Below are positions 55,118 to 64,000 of a stretch of DNA of 64,000 nucleotides, piece after piece. The stretch comes from Hymenobacter coccineus (GTDB lineage Bacteria; Bacteroidota; Bacteroidia; Cytophagales; Hymenobacteraceae). The stretch is taken from assembly GCF_001816125.1 (NCBI RefSeq), contig NZ_MDZA01000397.1:16987-80986 (forward strand). Direction: 5' to 3'. The number at the start of each line of letters is the position of its first letter. The stretch's first letter is position 1. The translations under genes and the position numbers were made by a program. Below the pieces are notes generated by a model that saw nothing but the letters and a program-made list of their open reading frames with translations, was not told the DNA's origin and ran no database searches.

Positions 55118-55223
55118 ACAAGTAAGGCGGGCCAACGGGGCCCCAGGGAGAGGTAGCAACCGCGGGGGCGGGCGGGAGTTTGGGTAGTTACGGCATCGCG
55201 GGCTAGCACTGTTACCGATCAGC

Positions 55224-56089
55224 TCACCAGCCCGCTGGTGGATGCCCTGGGGGAGTGGCCTTTAGCTCGAACTTCGACAAGCGCCCACCGTCGTCGCGGC
55301 TGCCCCAAAAGCGGAGGCGGCCACTTTCGAAGCGCGCCTCCAGGGCCCCACCCATTTGGGCGTACTCGCCCGTCAGGCGGTCGGTAACGAAGAAAAGCGG
55401 GGCGTAACTGCTGATGTTGTATGGGGCCACCGAAGACATTACCTGGCACATCACGCACTCGATCTTCCAGATGCCCGCCGCTTGGTTGCCGGCAACATCG
55501 CCTTCAATGTTGCTGTGGTAGTCAAACGTGCCGTTCGCGCGGAGGGTCAACTCGGCGTAGGGCGTGGGGCGGCGGCGGCCTTCCACGCCCTGGCGGTACG
55601 GCTGGCCGGCCACCAGCACGGTGGTATCGGGTAGGGGCCAGTTGGCTTTCGAAAGGCGGTGCACCAGCCTCGGGTAGGGCTTGCTTCGCAGCAGGGTATC
55701 GGCCAGGAAGTAACGGCCCGGGGCCTGGGTGCGCAAGGCCGTTTTCTCGGCCTCCAAAGCCTCCCACTGCTGCACGTCGCGGTTGCTTTGTAGATGACCT
55801 GGGCTGCTTTGCCGGCCGCCAGCAGGCCCACCAACACGATGGGCAGCAGCAGCCTCGCCGCTTCCAGCCGCTGCGCCCACGGCATGGGCCCCGGCGCGGC
55901 GCGCAAGCGGCGCCACCCGCGCAGCCCGTCCCGCGTCAGCACCCACAGCACCCCGGCAGCGCCAAGCAATCCAAGCCCAATGACGATCATCAGACCGATC
56001 ATGAACGCCTGGAAGAATGCTGAATCAACGAACTCCAGCAGGAACGGCCGCACGAACACAGTGCTTATAAGTGGCTCAAATCGACGCAC
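55224..56089 (-). pseudogene. Hypothetical membrane-anchored protein, frameshifted
   Basis: The first frame from GTG 56089 gives two membrane helices (about 28-52 and 76-95) and QVIYKA. The frame then breaks at about 55786-55790, in a short T run on the plus strand. The second frame continues NRDVQQWEALEAEKTAL and a beta-rich soluble part (TLRANGTFDYHSNIEGD, IWKIECVMCQVMSS). One missing A joins them into about 288 residues. A downstream start at 56002 is possible. No family is recognised. Confidence 0.6.
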
Positions 56090-56115
56090 ATAGGGCCACG
56101 GGAATTGCTGGGGCC

Positions 56116-59089
56116 CTACCCCAACAGCTCCTCAATATCGGCCCGCGTCAGGGTTTTAATAACCGCCTCGTCGGTGGCAATCAACTCGCTGACCAGGTTG
56201 AGCTTGCGCTGTTGCAGGGCCAGAATTTTCTCCTCCACCGTGTGCTGGGTGATAAACTTGTAGACGAACACCGGCCGCTGCTGCCCGATGCGGTGGGCCC
56301 GGTCCACGGCCTGGGCCTCCACGGCGGGGTTCCACCAGGGGTCGAGCAGGAACACGTAGTCGGCGGCGGTGAGGTTGAGGCCCACGCCGCCGGCCTTGAG
56401 GCTGATGAGGAAGATTTGCAGCGCGTCGGTTTCCTGGAAGCGGGCCACTTCGGCGGCCCGGTCGCGGGTGTTGCCGTCGAGGTAGGCGTAGGGCAGCTGG
56501 CGCTCGTCGAGGGCGGCGCGGACCAGGGCCAGGTGCTGCACAAACTGGCTAAACACCAACACCTTGTGCCCCTCGTCCACCACATTGCGCAGCATGCGCA
56601 GCACCTCGCGCAGCTTGCCCGACTCGTGGGTGTAGGTGGCATCGGCGAGGTGCGGGTGGTTGGCCATCTGCCGCAGGCGCGTGAGGCCCTGGAGCAGCAG
56701 AAACTGCGTGCTGGCAGGCCCGTGCTCGTCCAGGTTTTGCAGGATTTTGTTGCGGTAGAAGCTCTTGGTTTCCTCGTAGGCCTTGGCCTGCTCGGCCGTC
56801 ATGTCGCAGTAGCTGAGCTGCTCGGTTTTGGCCGGCAACTCTTTGGCTACCTGCTCCTTGTGGCGGCGCAGAATAAAGGGCTTGATGAGCGCGTGCAGGC
56901 GGCGCGTGCGGCCCTCGTCGCGGTGCTGCTCGATGGGCTTGAGGAACTCCTTCCGGAAAAACGCTTGCGTGCCCAGCAGGCCGGGATTAATGAACGACAT
57001 CTGCGACCACAAATCCATCGTGCTGTTCTCCACCGGCGTGCCCGTGAGGATGAGCCGGTGCTTGGAACGCAGCTGCCGCACGGCCTGCGAAGTAGTGCTC
57101 GACGGGTTTTTGATGGCCTGCGACTCGTCCAAAATCACGTAGTCGAAGCGGTAGCTGGCCAGCAGCTCGGCATCGAGCCGCACGATGCCGTAGCTGGTCA
57201 GCACCACGTCGTAGTCGGCAAACTGGGCCACGTCCTTGGTGCGGTACGTGCCCGTGTACACGAGCATTCGCAGGGAGGGCGTGAACTTCTGCGCCTCGTT
57301 CAACCAGTTGTACACCAGCGAGGTAGGCAGCGCTAGTAGCGAGGCAGCGCCCTGCGCCGCGCCGCTTTCGGCCCGCTGCTGGAGCATGGCCAGCGTTTGA
57401 ACCGTTTTGCCGAGCCCCATATCGTCGGCCAGGCAGCCGCCAAAATGGTAGTCCTGCACGAAACGCAGCCAGTTATAACCGGCCTTTTGGTAGGAGCGCA
57501 GCTCGCCGCGGAAGCCAACGGGCAGCGGGTGGTCCTCCACCTCGGCAAAGTCGCGCAGCTTTTCCAGCTTGCGGCCCAGCGTCACGGTGGCCAGCTCGTT
57601 GCTATGCAAGTCGGCCACCAGGGCGAGGTGGTGGCGGCGCAACGACAGCGTTTCGTCCTGCTCCTCGCCAAAGGCAAACAGCTCCAAGTAATCCGTAAAC
57701 CAGGCCTCGGGGATGATGGCCACCTGGCCGTTGGGTAGCCGAAACTCGCGCCGCCGCTGCAAAATGTGCCCCCGCAGCCGGATGAACGGTACCGCAATGT
57801 CGCCGAAGTACACCGTGCCGCGCACGTCAAACCAGTCGCCCGCTTCCTGAATGCCCAGCTCGACGCGCACGGGCCCCAGGAAATAGGGCTGGCTGGCCCC
57901 GGCGGCCGGCTCCACGGCAAAGCCCTCGGCCACCAGCGCCTCCGCATTGTCGTGCAGCCACTGGAAGGCCCCCGCCCGATCGAGCACCGCGTGGCCCTCG
58001 GGCAGCGCCAGGCCGCGGTCGGCCAGCGCGGCCACGGCGGCCCGTTCGTCGTCGGTGCTGCGCAGCAGGCGGTGGAAGGTGTAGCTGTCGTCGATCTGCT
58101 CCAGGCGCACGCTCACGCGCTTGCCAGGGTCGAAGGGCACTAAAGCATCGCCGTAGCGGAAGCCGAGCTGGAAGTACAGGCGGTCGGTACTGGGGCGCGG
58201 CGGCGGGCTTGGGCTGGGGCACGCGGCCCCGGCGCGGGGGCCCTGGGGGCCGCTCGGGGGCCTCGGGCAGGGCCCCGGCGGGCGGCACGTCGCTGAAGGT
58301 GAGGCGCGGCCGGGCCCGGTAGCGGTCCGTGACGACGGCAAAGCCCACGCCGCGGGCGTGCACGTCGAACGCCTCCATGAGCGGGGCCACAAACTTCTGG
58401 AAGTAGCTGGCCTCTACCTGCCGGGGCACCACGATGAACTTCTTGTTCAGAAACGGCTGCAATTTGCGGCCGTCCACGTCGTTGTGGAACGAGTAGATGA
58501 TGCCGTCCAACAGCAGCCAGGCCGGTTGCTGGCAGACAAGCAGGGCCCCCTTGTACTGGAAGTCCAGCTTCTGGTTTTGGTACTGAATAGTGGGGAAATA
58601 GTGCGTGCCGTCGTCGTTGCGGCGGAAGTGAAATAGCACCGAGGCTGGCACTGGGGCCAGCGCAATTTCGCGCCAGGTAGGCTCGCCGTCGCGCCCCATG
58701 ATGAACACCTGCTTGCCGTGCAGGCGGGCCAGCACGGCGGCCATGCGCGTTTGCACGTGCCGCGCCACGGCGTCTTGCAGCGGCTTGTCGCCCTTGTCGG
58801 AGCTGTAGGTTTTTAAGAAAAAATCGGCGGGCGCAATCTTACGGGGCCAAAACTCCTTTATTACCGCTTCTTGCTGAAGCTGGTCACACAGTTCAATCAG
58901 CTCAAAATCAATGGCATCGAGGCCGCTGGCGAACTCGGGTGCATTGCGGGCCGAGGCCGTTTGGTGCAGCAGCGTGAGCTGGCCCTTGGGCCCGCGCTGA
59001 ACCAAGTAGGCCGCAAACAGGTGGCCCAGGAACTCGTGCTCAAAAAGCGAGTAAACAATTTGAAAAGGTTCGGTAGACGATACTTTCAT
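56116..59089 (-). pseudogene. SNF2-family DEAD/DEAH helicase, frameshifted
   Basis: The frame-corrected protein has about 990 residues. The N-terminal part (59089 to about 58250) is an SNF2-associated region (SLFEHEFLGHLFAAYLVQ, TWREIALAPVPASVLF). After a frame break in Pro/Gly-rich sequence at about 58190-58290 (net gain of one base) come the helicase motifs: I DDMGLGKTVQ, II LDESQAIKN, III TGTPVENSTMDLWS, V SLKAGGVGLNLT and VI AVDRAHRIGQ. SNF2 proteins translocate on double-stranded DNA; bacterial members may act like RapA. The TAG stop is followed by GGCCCC. Confidence 0.88.
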
Positions 59090-59219
59090 AGGCGGCCACG
59101 GGAGGGCGCAAGTTAGGGCCCCGCGTGGCTTTGCACCGCATATTTTTTGGACTTTATCGCGTCTAAAAATAGACCGGGGCCCTAATGCGGCACTTGCGGG
59201 GCCTTACGGCCGGCCCAGC

Positions 59220-60452
59220 CTACAGGTTATCGCGCAATACCAAGCGGCCCGCGTTCAAGGCCGGGCGGATGCTCACGGCCAGCGTGATGAGCACAATGGC
59301 CAAGCTCGTGAGTAAGATATCGGAGACCTTCATTTTCACCGGGTACGCATCGACGATGCTCGTGGCCATGCCCATGCTCACGAGCCCGAAGCGCTGCTGG
59401 GCCCAGCAAATGCCCACGCCCAAAACCAACCCCACCACCGCGCCCACCAGCGCCACAATGGCCCCCACGCCCAAAAAGGTTTTGCGCACAACCTCCTCCG
59501 TGGCCCCCATCGCCATCAGCACGGCAATATCTTTCCGCTTGTCGATGACCAGCATCGAGAGTGAAAAGAAGATGTTGAGCGAGGCAATGAGCAGAATGAA
59601 AGCGAAGGTGATGAACACGAACAGCTTCTCGATTTTGATGGCCTTGAGCAGGCTCACGTGCTGCTCGTCGGAATCGAGCACCGTGAACTGGGGGCCCAGC
59701 TTCTCGCGCAGTTCCTGCTTCACGCCCTCCACCTGGAAGCTGTCGCCCACCTTCACGTAGAGGCCGGTGCGGCGGCTGCTGTAGCCCAGCAGGCGCTGGG
59801 CAAAGCGCAGGGGCACAAACACGTAGCTGTCGTCCATGTGCTGCTCGATGAGGAACACGCCGCCGGCCTGCAGGTTTTCCTCGTTGAAGGCCTTGCTGGG
59901 GTCCATGCTCAGGGTGGTTTTGCCCGCGACGTTGCGCGGGTAGAGCATGTGCATGGGCGTAAGGCCGTTTTTGAGCGTAATGCTGAGCTCGTGCTGCACC
60001 CCGGCCCCGATGAGGGCAAAGTCGATGCTGTCGTGGTAGAGGCGGTGGTCGCCCTCGCGGATGCTGGCGTCGATGCCGCTCTGGCCAAAGTAATTTTCGC
60101 TCAGGCCGCGCATTTTCACCACCATCCGACGGTCGTGGTATTGCAGCAGGGCGTTGTCCTCAATTACTTGCGTGAGCAGGGCCACGCCCGGTGTGGCCTG
60201 GATGCGCTGGAGCAGCGGCGCCGTGACGGCAAACGACTTGCCCTTGGTGGCCGTGATGACAAGGCTGGGGTCGGACTTGCCGTAGAGGGTGCGCACGAGG
60301 TCTTCGAGCCCGTTGAAGACCGAGAGCACGATGATGAGCGACATGGTGCCCACCGCCACCCCAATCATCGAAATGTTGGAGATAATGGAGATGATGTTGC
60401 GCTTTTTCTTCGAGGAGAAGTAGCGCCGGGCAATAAGGAAGGGAACGTTCAC
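59220..60452 (-). CDS. LolC/E-like FtsX-family ABC transporter permease
   Basis: The 410-residue permease has an N-terminal helix (about 22-46; SNISMIGVAVGTMSLIIVLSV region), a large periplasmic domain (about 50-275), and three C-terminal helices with an FtsX signature (KRKDIAVLMAMGAT). MNVPFLIARRYFSSKKKRN is the usual start of LolC/E-type proteins in Bacteroidota. It probably releases lipoproteins from the inner membrane, with an ATPase encoded elsewhere. A small coiled-coil gene lies nine bases upstream. Confidence 0.85.
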   Translation of the reverse strand: MNVPFLIARRYFSSKKKRNIISIISNISMIGVAVGTMSLIIVLSVFNGLEDLVRTLYGKSDPSLVITATKGKSFAVTAPLLQRIQATPGVALLTQVIEDNALLQYHDRRMVVKMRGLSENYFGQSGIDASIREGDHRLYHDSIDFALIGAGVQHELSITLKNGLTPMHMLYPRNVAGKTTLSMDPSKAFNEENLQAGGVFLIEQHMDDSYVFVPLRFAQRLLGYSSRRTGLYVKVGDSFQVEGVKQELREKLGPQFTVLDSDEQHVSLLKAIKIEKLFVFITFAFILLIASLNIFFSLSMLVIDKRKDIAVLMAMGATEEVVRKTFLGVGAIVALVGAVVGLVLGVGICWAQQRFGLVSMGMATSIVDAYPVKMKVSDILLTSLAIVLITLAVSIRPALNAGRLVLRDNL

Positions 60453-60461
60453 GGAATCAGG

Positions 60462-60833
60462 TTAGCCAGCGGCGGTGCGAAGAACGCTGTCCATGAAATC
60501 TTCTGGGCGCTTGAGGCGGGTTTCGTGCTGCTTCAATACGACATCCGTCAACTCTTTGATGTCCCTTTTTATCCCTCGGATTTCATCCAGGAAAATGATG
60601 TTGAACTGGTCCTGGCGCTCGTTAAATTTTTCCTGGCGCTCATTAAACTTCTCTTGGCGCTCGTTAAACCCTTCCTGGTTGCGCTGAGCATTTTGTTGCA
60701 GCGCAAACATGGATTCCTGCTGCGTCAACATCCGCAGCAGGAGGTCGTTGGCCACTTCCTGCTGCTTCTCCTGCCGGTCCATGCGGGTAATCAGCACTTG
60801 CGTTAACTGCTGCATTTCGTTTGAATCGGCCAT
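60462..60833 (-). CDS. Small coiled-coil protein with 7-residue repeats
   Basis: The 123-residue protein is almost wholly helical and Gln/Glu-rich. Residues 55-75 are three tandem heptads (FNERQEK), which favour a coiled coil. No signal peptide or membrane helix is seen. It starts at ATG 60833 and ends nine bases before the LolC/E-like gene, so they are probably co-transcribed. The function is unknown. Confidence 0.65.
   Translation of the reverse strand: MADSNEMQQLTQVLITRMDRQEKQQEVANDLLLRMLTQQESMFALQQNAQRNQEGFNERQEKFNERQEKFNERQDQFNIIFLDEIRGIKRDIKELTDVVLKQHETRLKRPEDFMDSVLRTAAG
60610..60672 (-). repeat. Tandem 21-base repeat, three units
   Basis: Units start at 60610, 60631 and 60652, each a variant of TCCTGGCGCTCGTTAAA plus four bases. 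They encode the heptads of the coiled-coil protein, so copy-number change keeps the frame. Confidence 0.85.
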
Positions 60834-60924
60834 GAGCGGGATGCGGGGAAAGCGAAAAGGGGAAAGCGGAAAACGGTTCTACAAGGTACGGGCTTTTGCC
60901 AACGGCGGCCGGGGCCCCGGGGCC

Positions 60925-61734
60925 CTATTTCCAGGCCTTTACAATCAGGCCGGTGCCCGAGTCGTGGGCCGAGCGGGCGTCGAGCCAGTTCAGTACCAGG
61001 CAGAAGGGGAACACGACGGCGTAGTAGAACGGCAGCAGCACGAAAAACAGCCGCGACTTGCCCAGCATCAGGATGGGGTACTTCATGCTCAGGCGCCACG
61101 ACACCTGGCCCGGCTCGCCGTAGCTGTAGCGGGCCTCGATGCGCTCGAAACCGGCGGTGCGCAGCTTTTGCTGAATTTCGTGGATGTTGTAGCCGTCGCG
61201 CACGTGCTCCTCGATGAAGCTGGTTTCGGCGTCGTCGTGCACATCAGAACCGCCCTGGTCGCTGGGCGTGGAAATGAGCAGCATCCCACCGTCCTTCAGC
61301 GAGGCGTGGATGTTGCGGAATACCTCCACGTCTTCCACAATGTGCTCCATCACGTCGACGGACAGGGCCAGGTCGAAGCTGTTGGGCTCTTGGTACAGCA
61401 CCAGGTCCTGCACGGCAAATTGCACGTTGGGCCGCCCGATCTGGCGGAAGAAGCGGTTGGAATCGGCCACCTGCTCCTCCTTCACGTCCACGGCCAGGAT
61501 GTGCCAGGACCGGCCCAGGCTGCTGAGCCAGTAGCTATATTGGCCGTAGCCGGCCCCTGCGTCGAGGATGTTCAGGGGATCCTGGGTGCGTCCCCGGGCC
61601 CATTGGCGCAGCTCGCGGTGCACGTGCCAGGTGCGCAGCAGCAGCAAATCGAGCAGGTGGTAAAACAACCGGCGCAGGCCCGGGGTGCGGTTGAACACCT
61701 CGCCAAGCGTCTTCTTAATCGGGTCGTAGTACAA
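60925..61734 (-). CDS. Class I SAM-dependent methyltransferase
   Basis: The 269-residue methyltransferase has motif I LDAGAGYGQYSYWL near 56, DVMEHIVEDVEVFRNI, and LKDGGMLLISTPSDQGG. A hydrophobic stretch near 225-250 suggests membrane association. TTG 61734 (MYYDPIKKTLGEVF) is the likely start, as no ATG fits. The acceptor is unknown. The TAG stop is followed by GGCCCC. Confidence 0.82.
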   Translation of the reverse strand: MYYDPIKKTLGEVFNRTPGLRRLFYHLLDLLLLRTWHVHRELRQWARGRTQDPLNILDAGAGYGQYSYWLSSLGRSWHILAVDVKEEQVADSNRFFRQIGRPNVQFAVQDLVLYQEPNSFDLALSVDVMEHIVEDVEVFRNIHASLKDGGMLLISTPSDQGGSDVHDDAETSFIEEHVRDGYNIHEIQQKLRTAGFERIEARYSYGEPGQVSWRLSMKYPILMLGKSRLFFVLLPFYYAVVFPFCLVLNWLDARSAHDSGTGLIVKAWK

Positions 61735-61741
61735 GGACGGT

Positions 61742-61829
61742 GAATCGGTGAGTGAGTGAATTGGTCAATGGCTTAACAAATGAACGAGTGCAGAAAATAC
61801 CAATCACTCATTCACTTATTCACTCATTC
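61742..61829. repeat. Imperfect inverted repeat GAATGAGTGAA
   Basis: GAATCGGTGAGTGAGTGAA at the left pairs imperfectly with the tandem CACTCATTCACTTATTCACT at the right, the right arm being one 8-base unit longer. It overlaps the last bases of rbfA. Confidence 0.65.
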
Positions 61830-62255
61830 GCCCTTGAACAGGCGCGGGCGTGGTGCAGGCCCGTCGGTGGGGCCCTCCGCGTCGGGGGCAGCCGGCGGCG
61901 CGGGCGGAATGTGCAGCTGCCCCAGCACGCCGTCCATGTGGGCGGCGTAGGCGGCGCTGTCGTCGTGGAAGAAGGTGAGTTCGGGCACCACGCGGGCCGT
62001 TTTGCGGATGCGCTTGGCCAAAGCCTGGCGGATTTCCTTGGCGTTGTCGCGCACCAGGGCCAGGCGGGCGTCGGCGTCGTTGCCCAGCAGCAGGCTCAAG
62101 TGTACCCGGGCCTGGCTCAGGTCGGGCGTCATCTTCACCAAGCTGATGCTCGGGGCCAGCCCGCCGCCGAACAAGTGCGGCAGGTCGCGCTGCAACACGG
62201 CGGCCAACTCCTGCTGGAGCAAGCTGGCCATTTTTTGCTGTCGTTTGCTTTCCAT
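61824..62255 (-). CDS. rbfA: Ribosome-binding factor A
   Basis: The 143-residue protein is a KH-like 30S maturation factor. MESKRQQKMASLLQQELA is the typical start, followed by SLVKMTPDLSQARVHLSLL, IRQALAKRIRKTARVVPELTFF, and a Pro/Ala-rich tail. ATG 62255 matches the family start. A -7 box (TACCTTTG) lies eight bases upstream, so the leader is short. Confidence 0.9.
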   Translation of the reverse strand: MESKRQQKMASLLQQELAAVLQRDLPHLFGGGLAPSISLVKMTPDLSQARVHLSLLLGNDADARLALVRDNAKEIRQALAKRIRKTARVVPELTFFHDDSAAYAAHMDGVLGQLHIPPAPPAAPDAEGPTDGPAPRPRLFKGE

Positions 62256-62263
62256 ATAGTTTG

Positions 62264-62271
62264 CAAAGGTA
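62264..62271 (-). promoter_or_regulatory. -7 box TACCTTTG before rbfA
   Basis: A full match to TAnnTTTG, eight bases upstream of the rbfA ATG. Confidence 0.45.
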
Positions 62272-62356
62272 CGCCTGCGGGATGCTGGGCCGGGTGCCAC
62301 CAGGCAATGAAGTTCCGAACCCTGGCCATACCGCTCGGGCCCCACCGGGCGGCGAA

Positions 62357-62364
62357 TACCTTTG
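62357..62364 (+). promoter_or_regulatory. -7 box TACCTTTG before the DUF6427 gene
   Basis: A full match to TAnnTTTG, 35 bases before GTG 62400. It is divergent from the rbfA promoter. Confidence 0.45.
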
Positions 62365-62399
62365 CCAGGCCAATTCGGCTTTTCTATTTCCTTTTTTCT

Positions 62400-63833
62400 G
62401 TGCTGCGCTTTTTCCGAGGTTCGTTGCCTGCCCAGTTGCTAGGGCTGCTGCTGCTGCTGCTGGCCCTGCGCCTGCCGCTGCTGCTACTGCAAGGCTTGCC
62501 CCTCACGGCGGGCGAGCTGAGGGCTATGCTGGTTGGCGAGCGGGTGCACGGCGGGGCCCTGCCCTACCGCGACCTCTACGACCGCACGGCCCCGCTGGCG
62601 GCCTACCTGTTCGGCGGGCTCGACTGGGTGGGGGCGCGGCCCATTTTTCTGTACCGGGCGCTGGCACTGGCGCTGCTCCTGCTGCAAGCCTTGCGCCTAA
62701 ATTTCGTACTAAATCGTGCCGATGCCTTCCCCGACCGGGGCTACTTAGTGGCCCTCGTGTACTTGGTGGTGGGCTGCCTCAGCACCGACCTCGACGCGCT
62801 GTCGCCGCTACTGGTGGGGCACACCTTTGTATTATTTGCCCTCAGCGCCTTGCTTCCGACTTCGCGCGAGGGCTACGATAACCGCCGTTTGTTTCGGGCC
62901 GGTTTTCTGGTGGGGCTAGCGGGGCTGTGCTACTTACCGCTGGTGCTGTTTGCGGGCGTGGGGCTGTTAGCCGTCATCATTTTTGCGGCTAATGCATTTC
63001 GCAGCTTCCTGCTACTGTTGTGCGGGCTGTTTTTTCCCTACGCGGTGGCGGTCACCTACTTTCTCTACGCCGGGGCCCTGCCCAACTTCGTACAATTTCA
63101 TCTCGAACCAGCTTGGCTTAGCTTCCGCACCGGGGCCCCGGGGGGCCTGCCACTGCCGGTGCAGCTGCGGCTACTAGCCCTGCCCGCGGCCGTGTTGCTA
63201 TTGGCAGTGCTGCGGGGCCTAAGCACACCACTAGGGCCGGTATTCCAAGCCAAGTTCCGGCAATTGATGGTGGCATGGTTGCTGGTGGATCTGGCAGTGC
63301 TGGCAGCGGGCGGCGGCACCGCCCCTGGGGCGCTGGTGCTACTGCTACCCTCATTGGCTTACTTTAGTTTGTTTTTGTGGCAGGCCGGCCGGCCCGCTTG
63401 GGCCCCTGAGGCTACTTTTCTATTATTACTCGCCGCTGTGGTGGTGGTACGCTACCGGACCCTAGTGCCCGGTCTCGAAACCGTACTGCGCCTACCAACC
63501 GAAAGCAGCTTCTCCACCCGCCCTGATCCGGCTCTAACCAACCTGCGCAATCAACACTTACTTGTACTGGGGTCTGACCAGCGCGCTTACCTTACAAACT
63601 CCTCGGCCACGCCCTACCTTGATTGGGACTTAGCCCTGCGCGATTTTGGGTATCTTAACCAATATGCCGCCGTGGTACGCATCGGCCGCCAAGTGGGGGC
63701 TGATCCGCCTCCCTATTTGCTTGATCAGAGCCATTTATTACCTCAACTGCGCCACCTATTGCCCAGCGTATTCGGGTCCTACGTTCCCGCTGGGCCTGAT
63801 GGGCTGTACCGACGCACGAAAACGGGCAAATAA
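62400..63833 (+). CDS. DUF6427 family polytopic membrane protein
   Basis: The 477-residue protein has ten or more hydrophobic helices. It begins LRFFRGSLPAQLLGLLLLLLAL, then LTAGELRAMLVGERVHGG and LPYRDLYDRTAPLAA, as in DUF6427 proteins of Bacteroidota. Function unknown; the LYDRTAPL loop recalls polyprenyl-sugar transferases. GTG 62400 fits the family start; in-frame ATG 62307 is an alternative. An IS5-type element begins just after the stop codon. Confidence 0.78.
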   Translation: MLRFFRGSLPAQLLGLLLLLLALRLPLLLLQGLPLTAGELRAMLVGERVHGGALPYRDLYDRTAPLAAYLFGGLDWVGARPIFLYRALALALLLLQALRLNFVLNRADAFPDRGYLVALVYLVVGCLSTDLDALSPLLVGHTFVLFALSALLPTSREGYDNRRLFRAGFLVGLAGLCYLPLVLFAGVGLLAVIIFAANAFRSFLLLLCGLFFPYAVAVTYFLYAGALPNFVQFHLEPAWLSFRTGAPGGLPLPVQLRLLALPAAVLLLAVLRGLSTPLGPVFQAKFRQLMVAWLLVDLAVLAAGGGTAPGALVLLLPSLAYFSLFLWQAGRPAWAPEATFLLLLAAVVVVRYRTLVPGLETVLRLPTESSFSTRPDPALTNLRNQHLLVLGSDQRAYLTNSSATPYLDWDLALRDFGYLNQYAAVVRIGRQVGADPPPYLLDQSHLLPQLRHLLPSVFGSYVPAGPDGLYRRTKTGK

Positions 63834-63837
63834 GAGG

Positions 63838-64000
63838 CTATCCAAATAGGCAGTTATACCAGGTGATTCGCGCGCAGGCAAAATGGAGCATGGCGAGGTA
63901 GTTTTCGGGCTTTTTGGCCCAGCGAATGAGCACGTGCCGGAAGCGGTTGAGCCAGGAGTAGGTCCGCTCTACCACCCAGCGACGGGCCTTCTGACCCGCT
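63838..64000 (-). CDS. IS5-family transposase, C-terminal fragment cut by the window end
   Basis: The 53 visible codons read KARRWVVERTYSWLNRFRHV, then LIRWAKKPENYLAMLHFACA and a stop at 63838. ERTYSWLNRFR holds the last catalytic Glu of the DDE triad in IS5-type (IS427-like) transposases. The rest lies beyond base 64000. The element's end, near GAGGCTATCCAAATAGG, abuts the DUF6427 stop codon. Confidence 0.85.
   Translation of the reverse strand, partial: AGQKARRWVVERTYSWLNRFRHVLIRWAKKPENYLAMLHFACARITWYNCLFG

Overview
This 64 kb window is GC-rich chromosome from a Bacteroidota bacterium, most likely Hymenobacter or a close relative in the Hymenobacteraceae. The gene families point there: FadL-type porin beside an SGNH lipoprotein, DUF4293, DUF4476 and DUF6427 proteins, PorE-like PD40/OmpA lipoproteins, YpdA for bacillithiol, CrtD for carotenoids, and bacterial GGGP synthase. 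So do the promoter -7 boxes (TAnnTTTG), start sites with little Shine-Dalgarno signal, and pervasive GGGGCCC words. The assignment is inferred from gene content; no rRNA is present.

Layout. 1-7.4 kb: frameshifted esterase, methyltransferase, ypdA, SGNH lipoprotein, FadL porin and acyl-CoA dehydrogenase. 7.5-12.6 kb: AraC-type regulator, GGGP synthase, two small envelope proteins, a J-domain/TPR membrane protein and a fasciclin protein. 12.7-16.3 kb: tRNA-Phe with a hairpin leader, then a split EtfD-like iron-sulfur electron-transfer pair. 16.4-24.2 kb: PorE-like lipoprotein, DUF4476, DUF4293, thiolase, truA and an MsbA-like exporter, followed by a REP doublet. 24.3-27.2 kb: kynureninase and 3-hydroxyanthranilate dioxygenase. 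27.3-31.3 kb: large membrane proteins with a lipoprotein. 31.7-40.6 kb: surface-polysaccharide genes (methyltransferase, GT2, N-acetyltransferase, UDP-HexNAc dehydrogenase, galE, rfbB, WbpP/TviC-type epimerase, rfbA). 40.7-51.7 kb: second PD40/OmpA protein, suhB-like phosphatase, lnt, rsmI, two disordered acidic proteins, crtD, a REP-flanked Y1 transposase (RAYT) and rlmI. 51.8-64 kb: GNAT, SRPBCC, PLP enzyme, DACNV/DisA-like protein, SNF2 helicase, LolC/E-like permease, rbfA, DUF6427 and the end of an IS5-type transposase.

How the genes fit together. The FadL porin, acyl-CoA dehydrogenase, thiolase and EtfD-like pair suggest uptake and beta-oxidation of fatty acids, with electrons passed to the quinone pool. 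The two kynurenine-pathway genes make quinolinate precursor for NAD. The sugar-nucleotide genes supply dTDP-4-keto-6-deoxyglucose, UDP-Gal and probably UDP-HexNAcA for an exported glycan.

Two themes stand out. First, there are many palindromic repeat elements of several unrelated families between genes. One lies in frame inside lnt, another forms the 3' end of lnt, and a RAYT has nested inverted REP ends with a transposase-less counterpart 26 kb away. Second, nine genes carry single-base frameshifts, three of them exactly in GGGGCCC runs, which looks like consensus error as much as gene decay. At least eleven genes end with TAG fused to a G(G)GCCC word.
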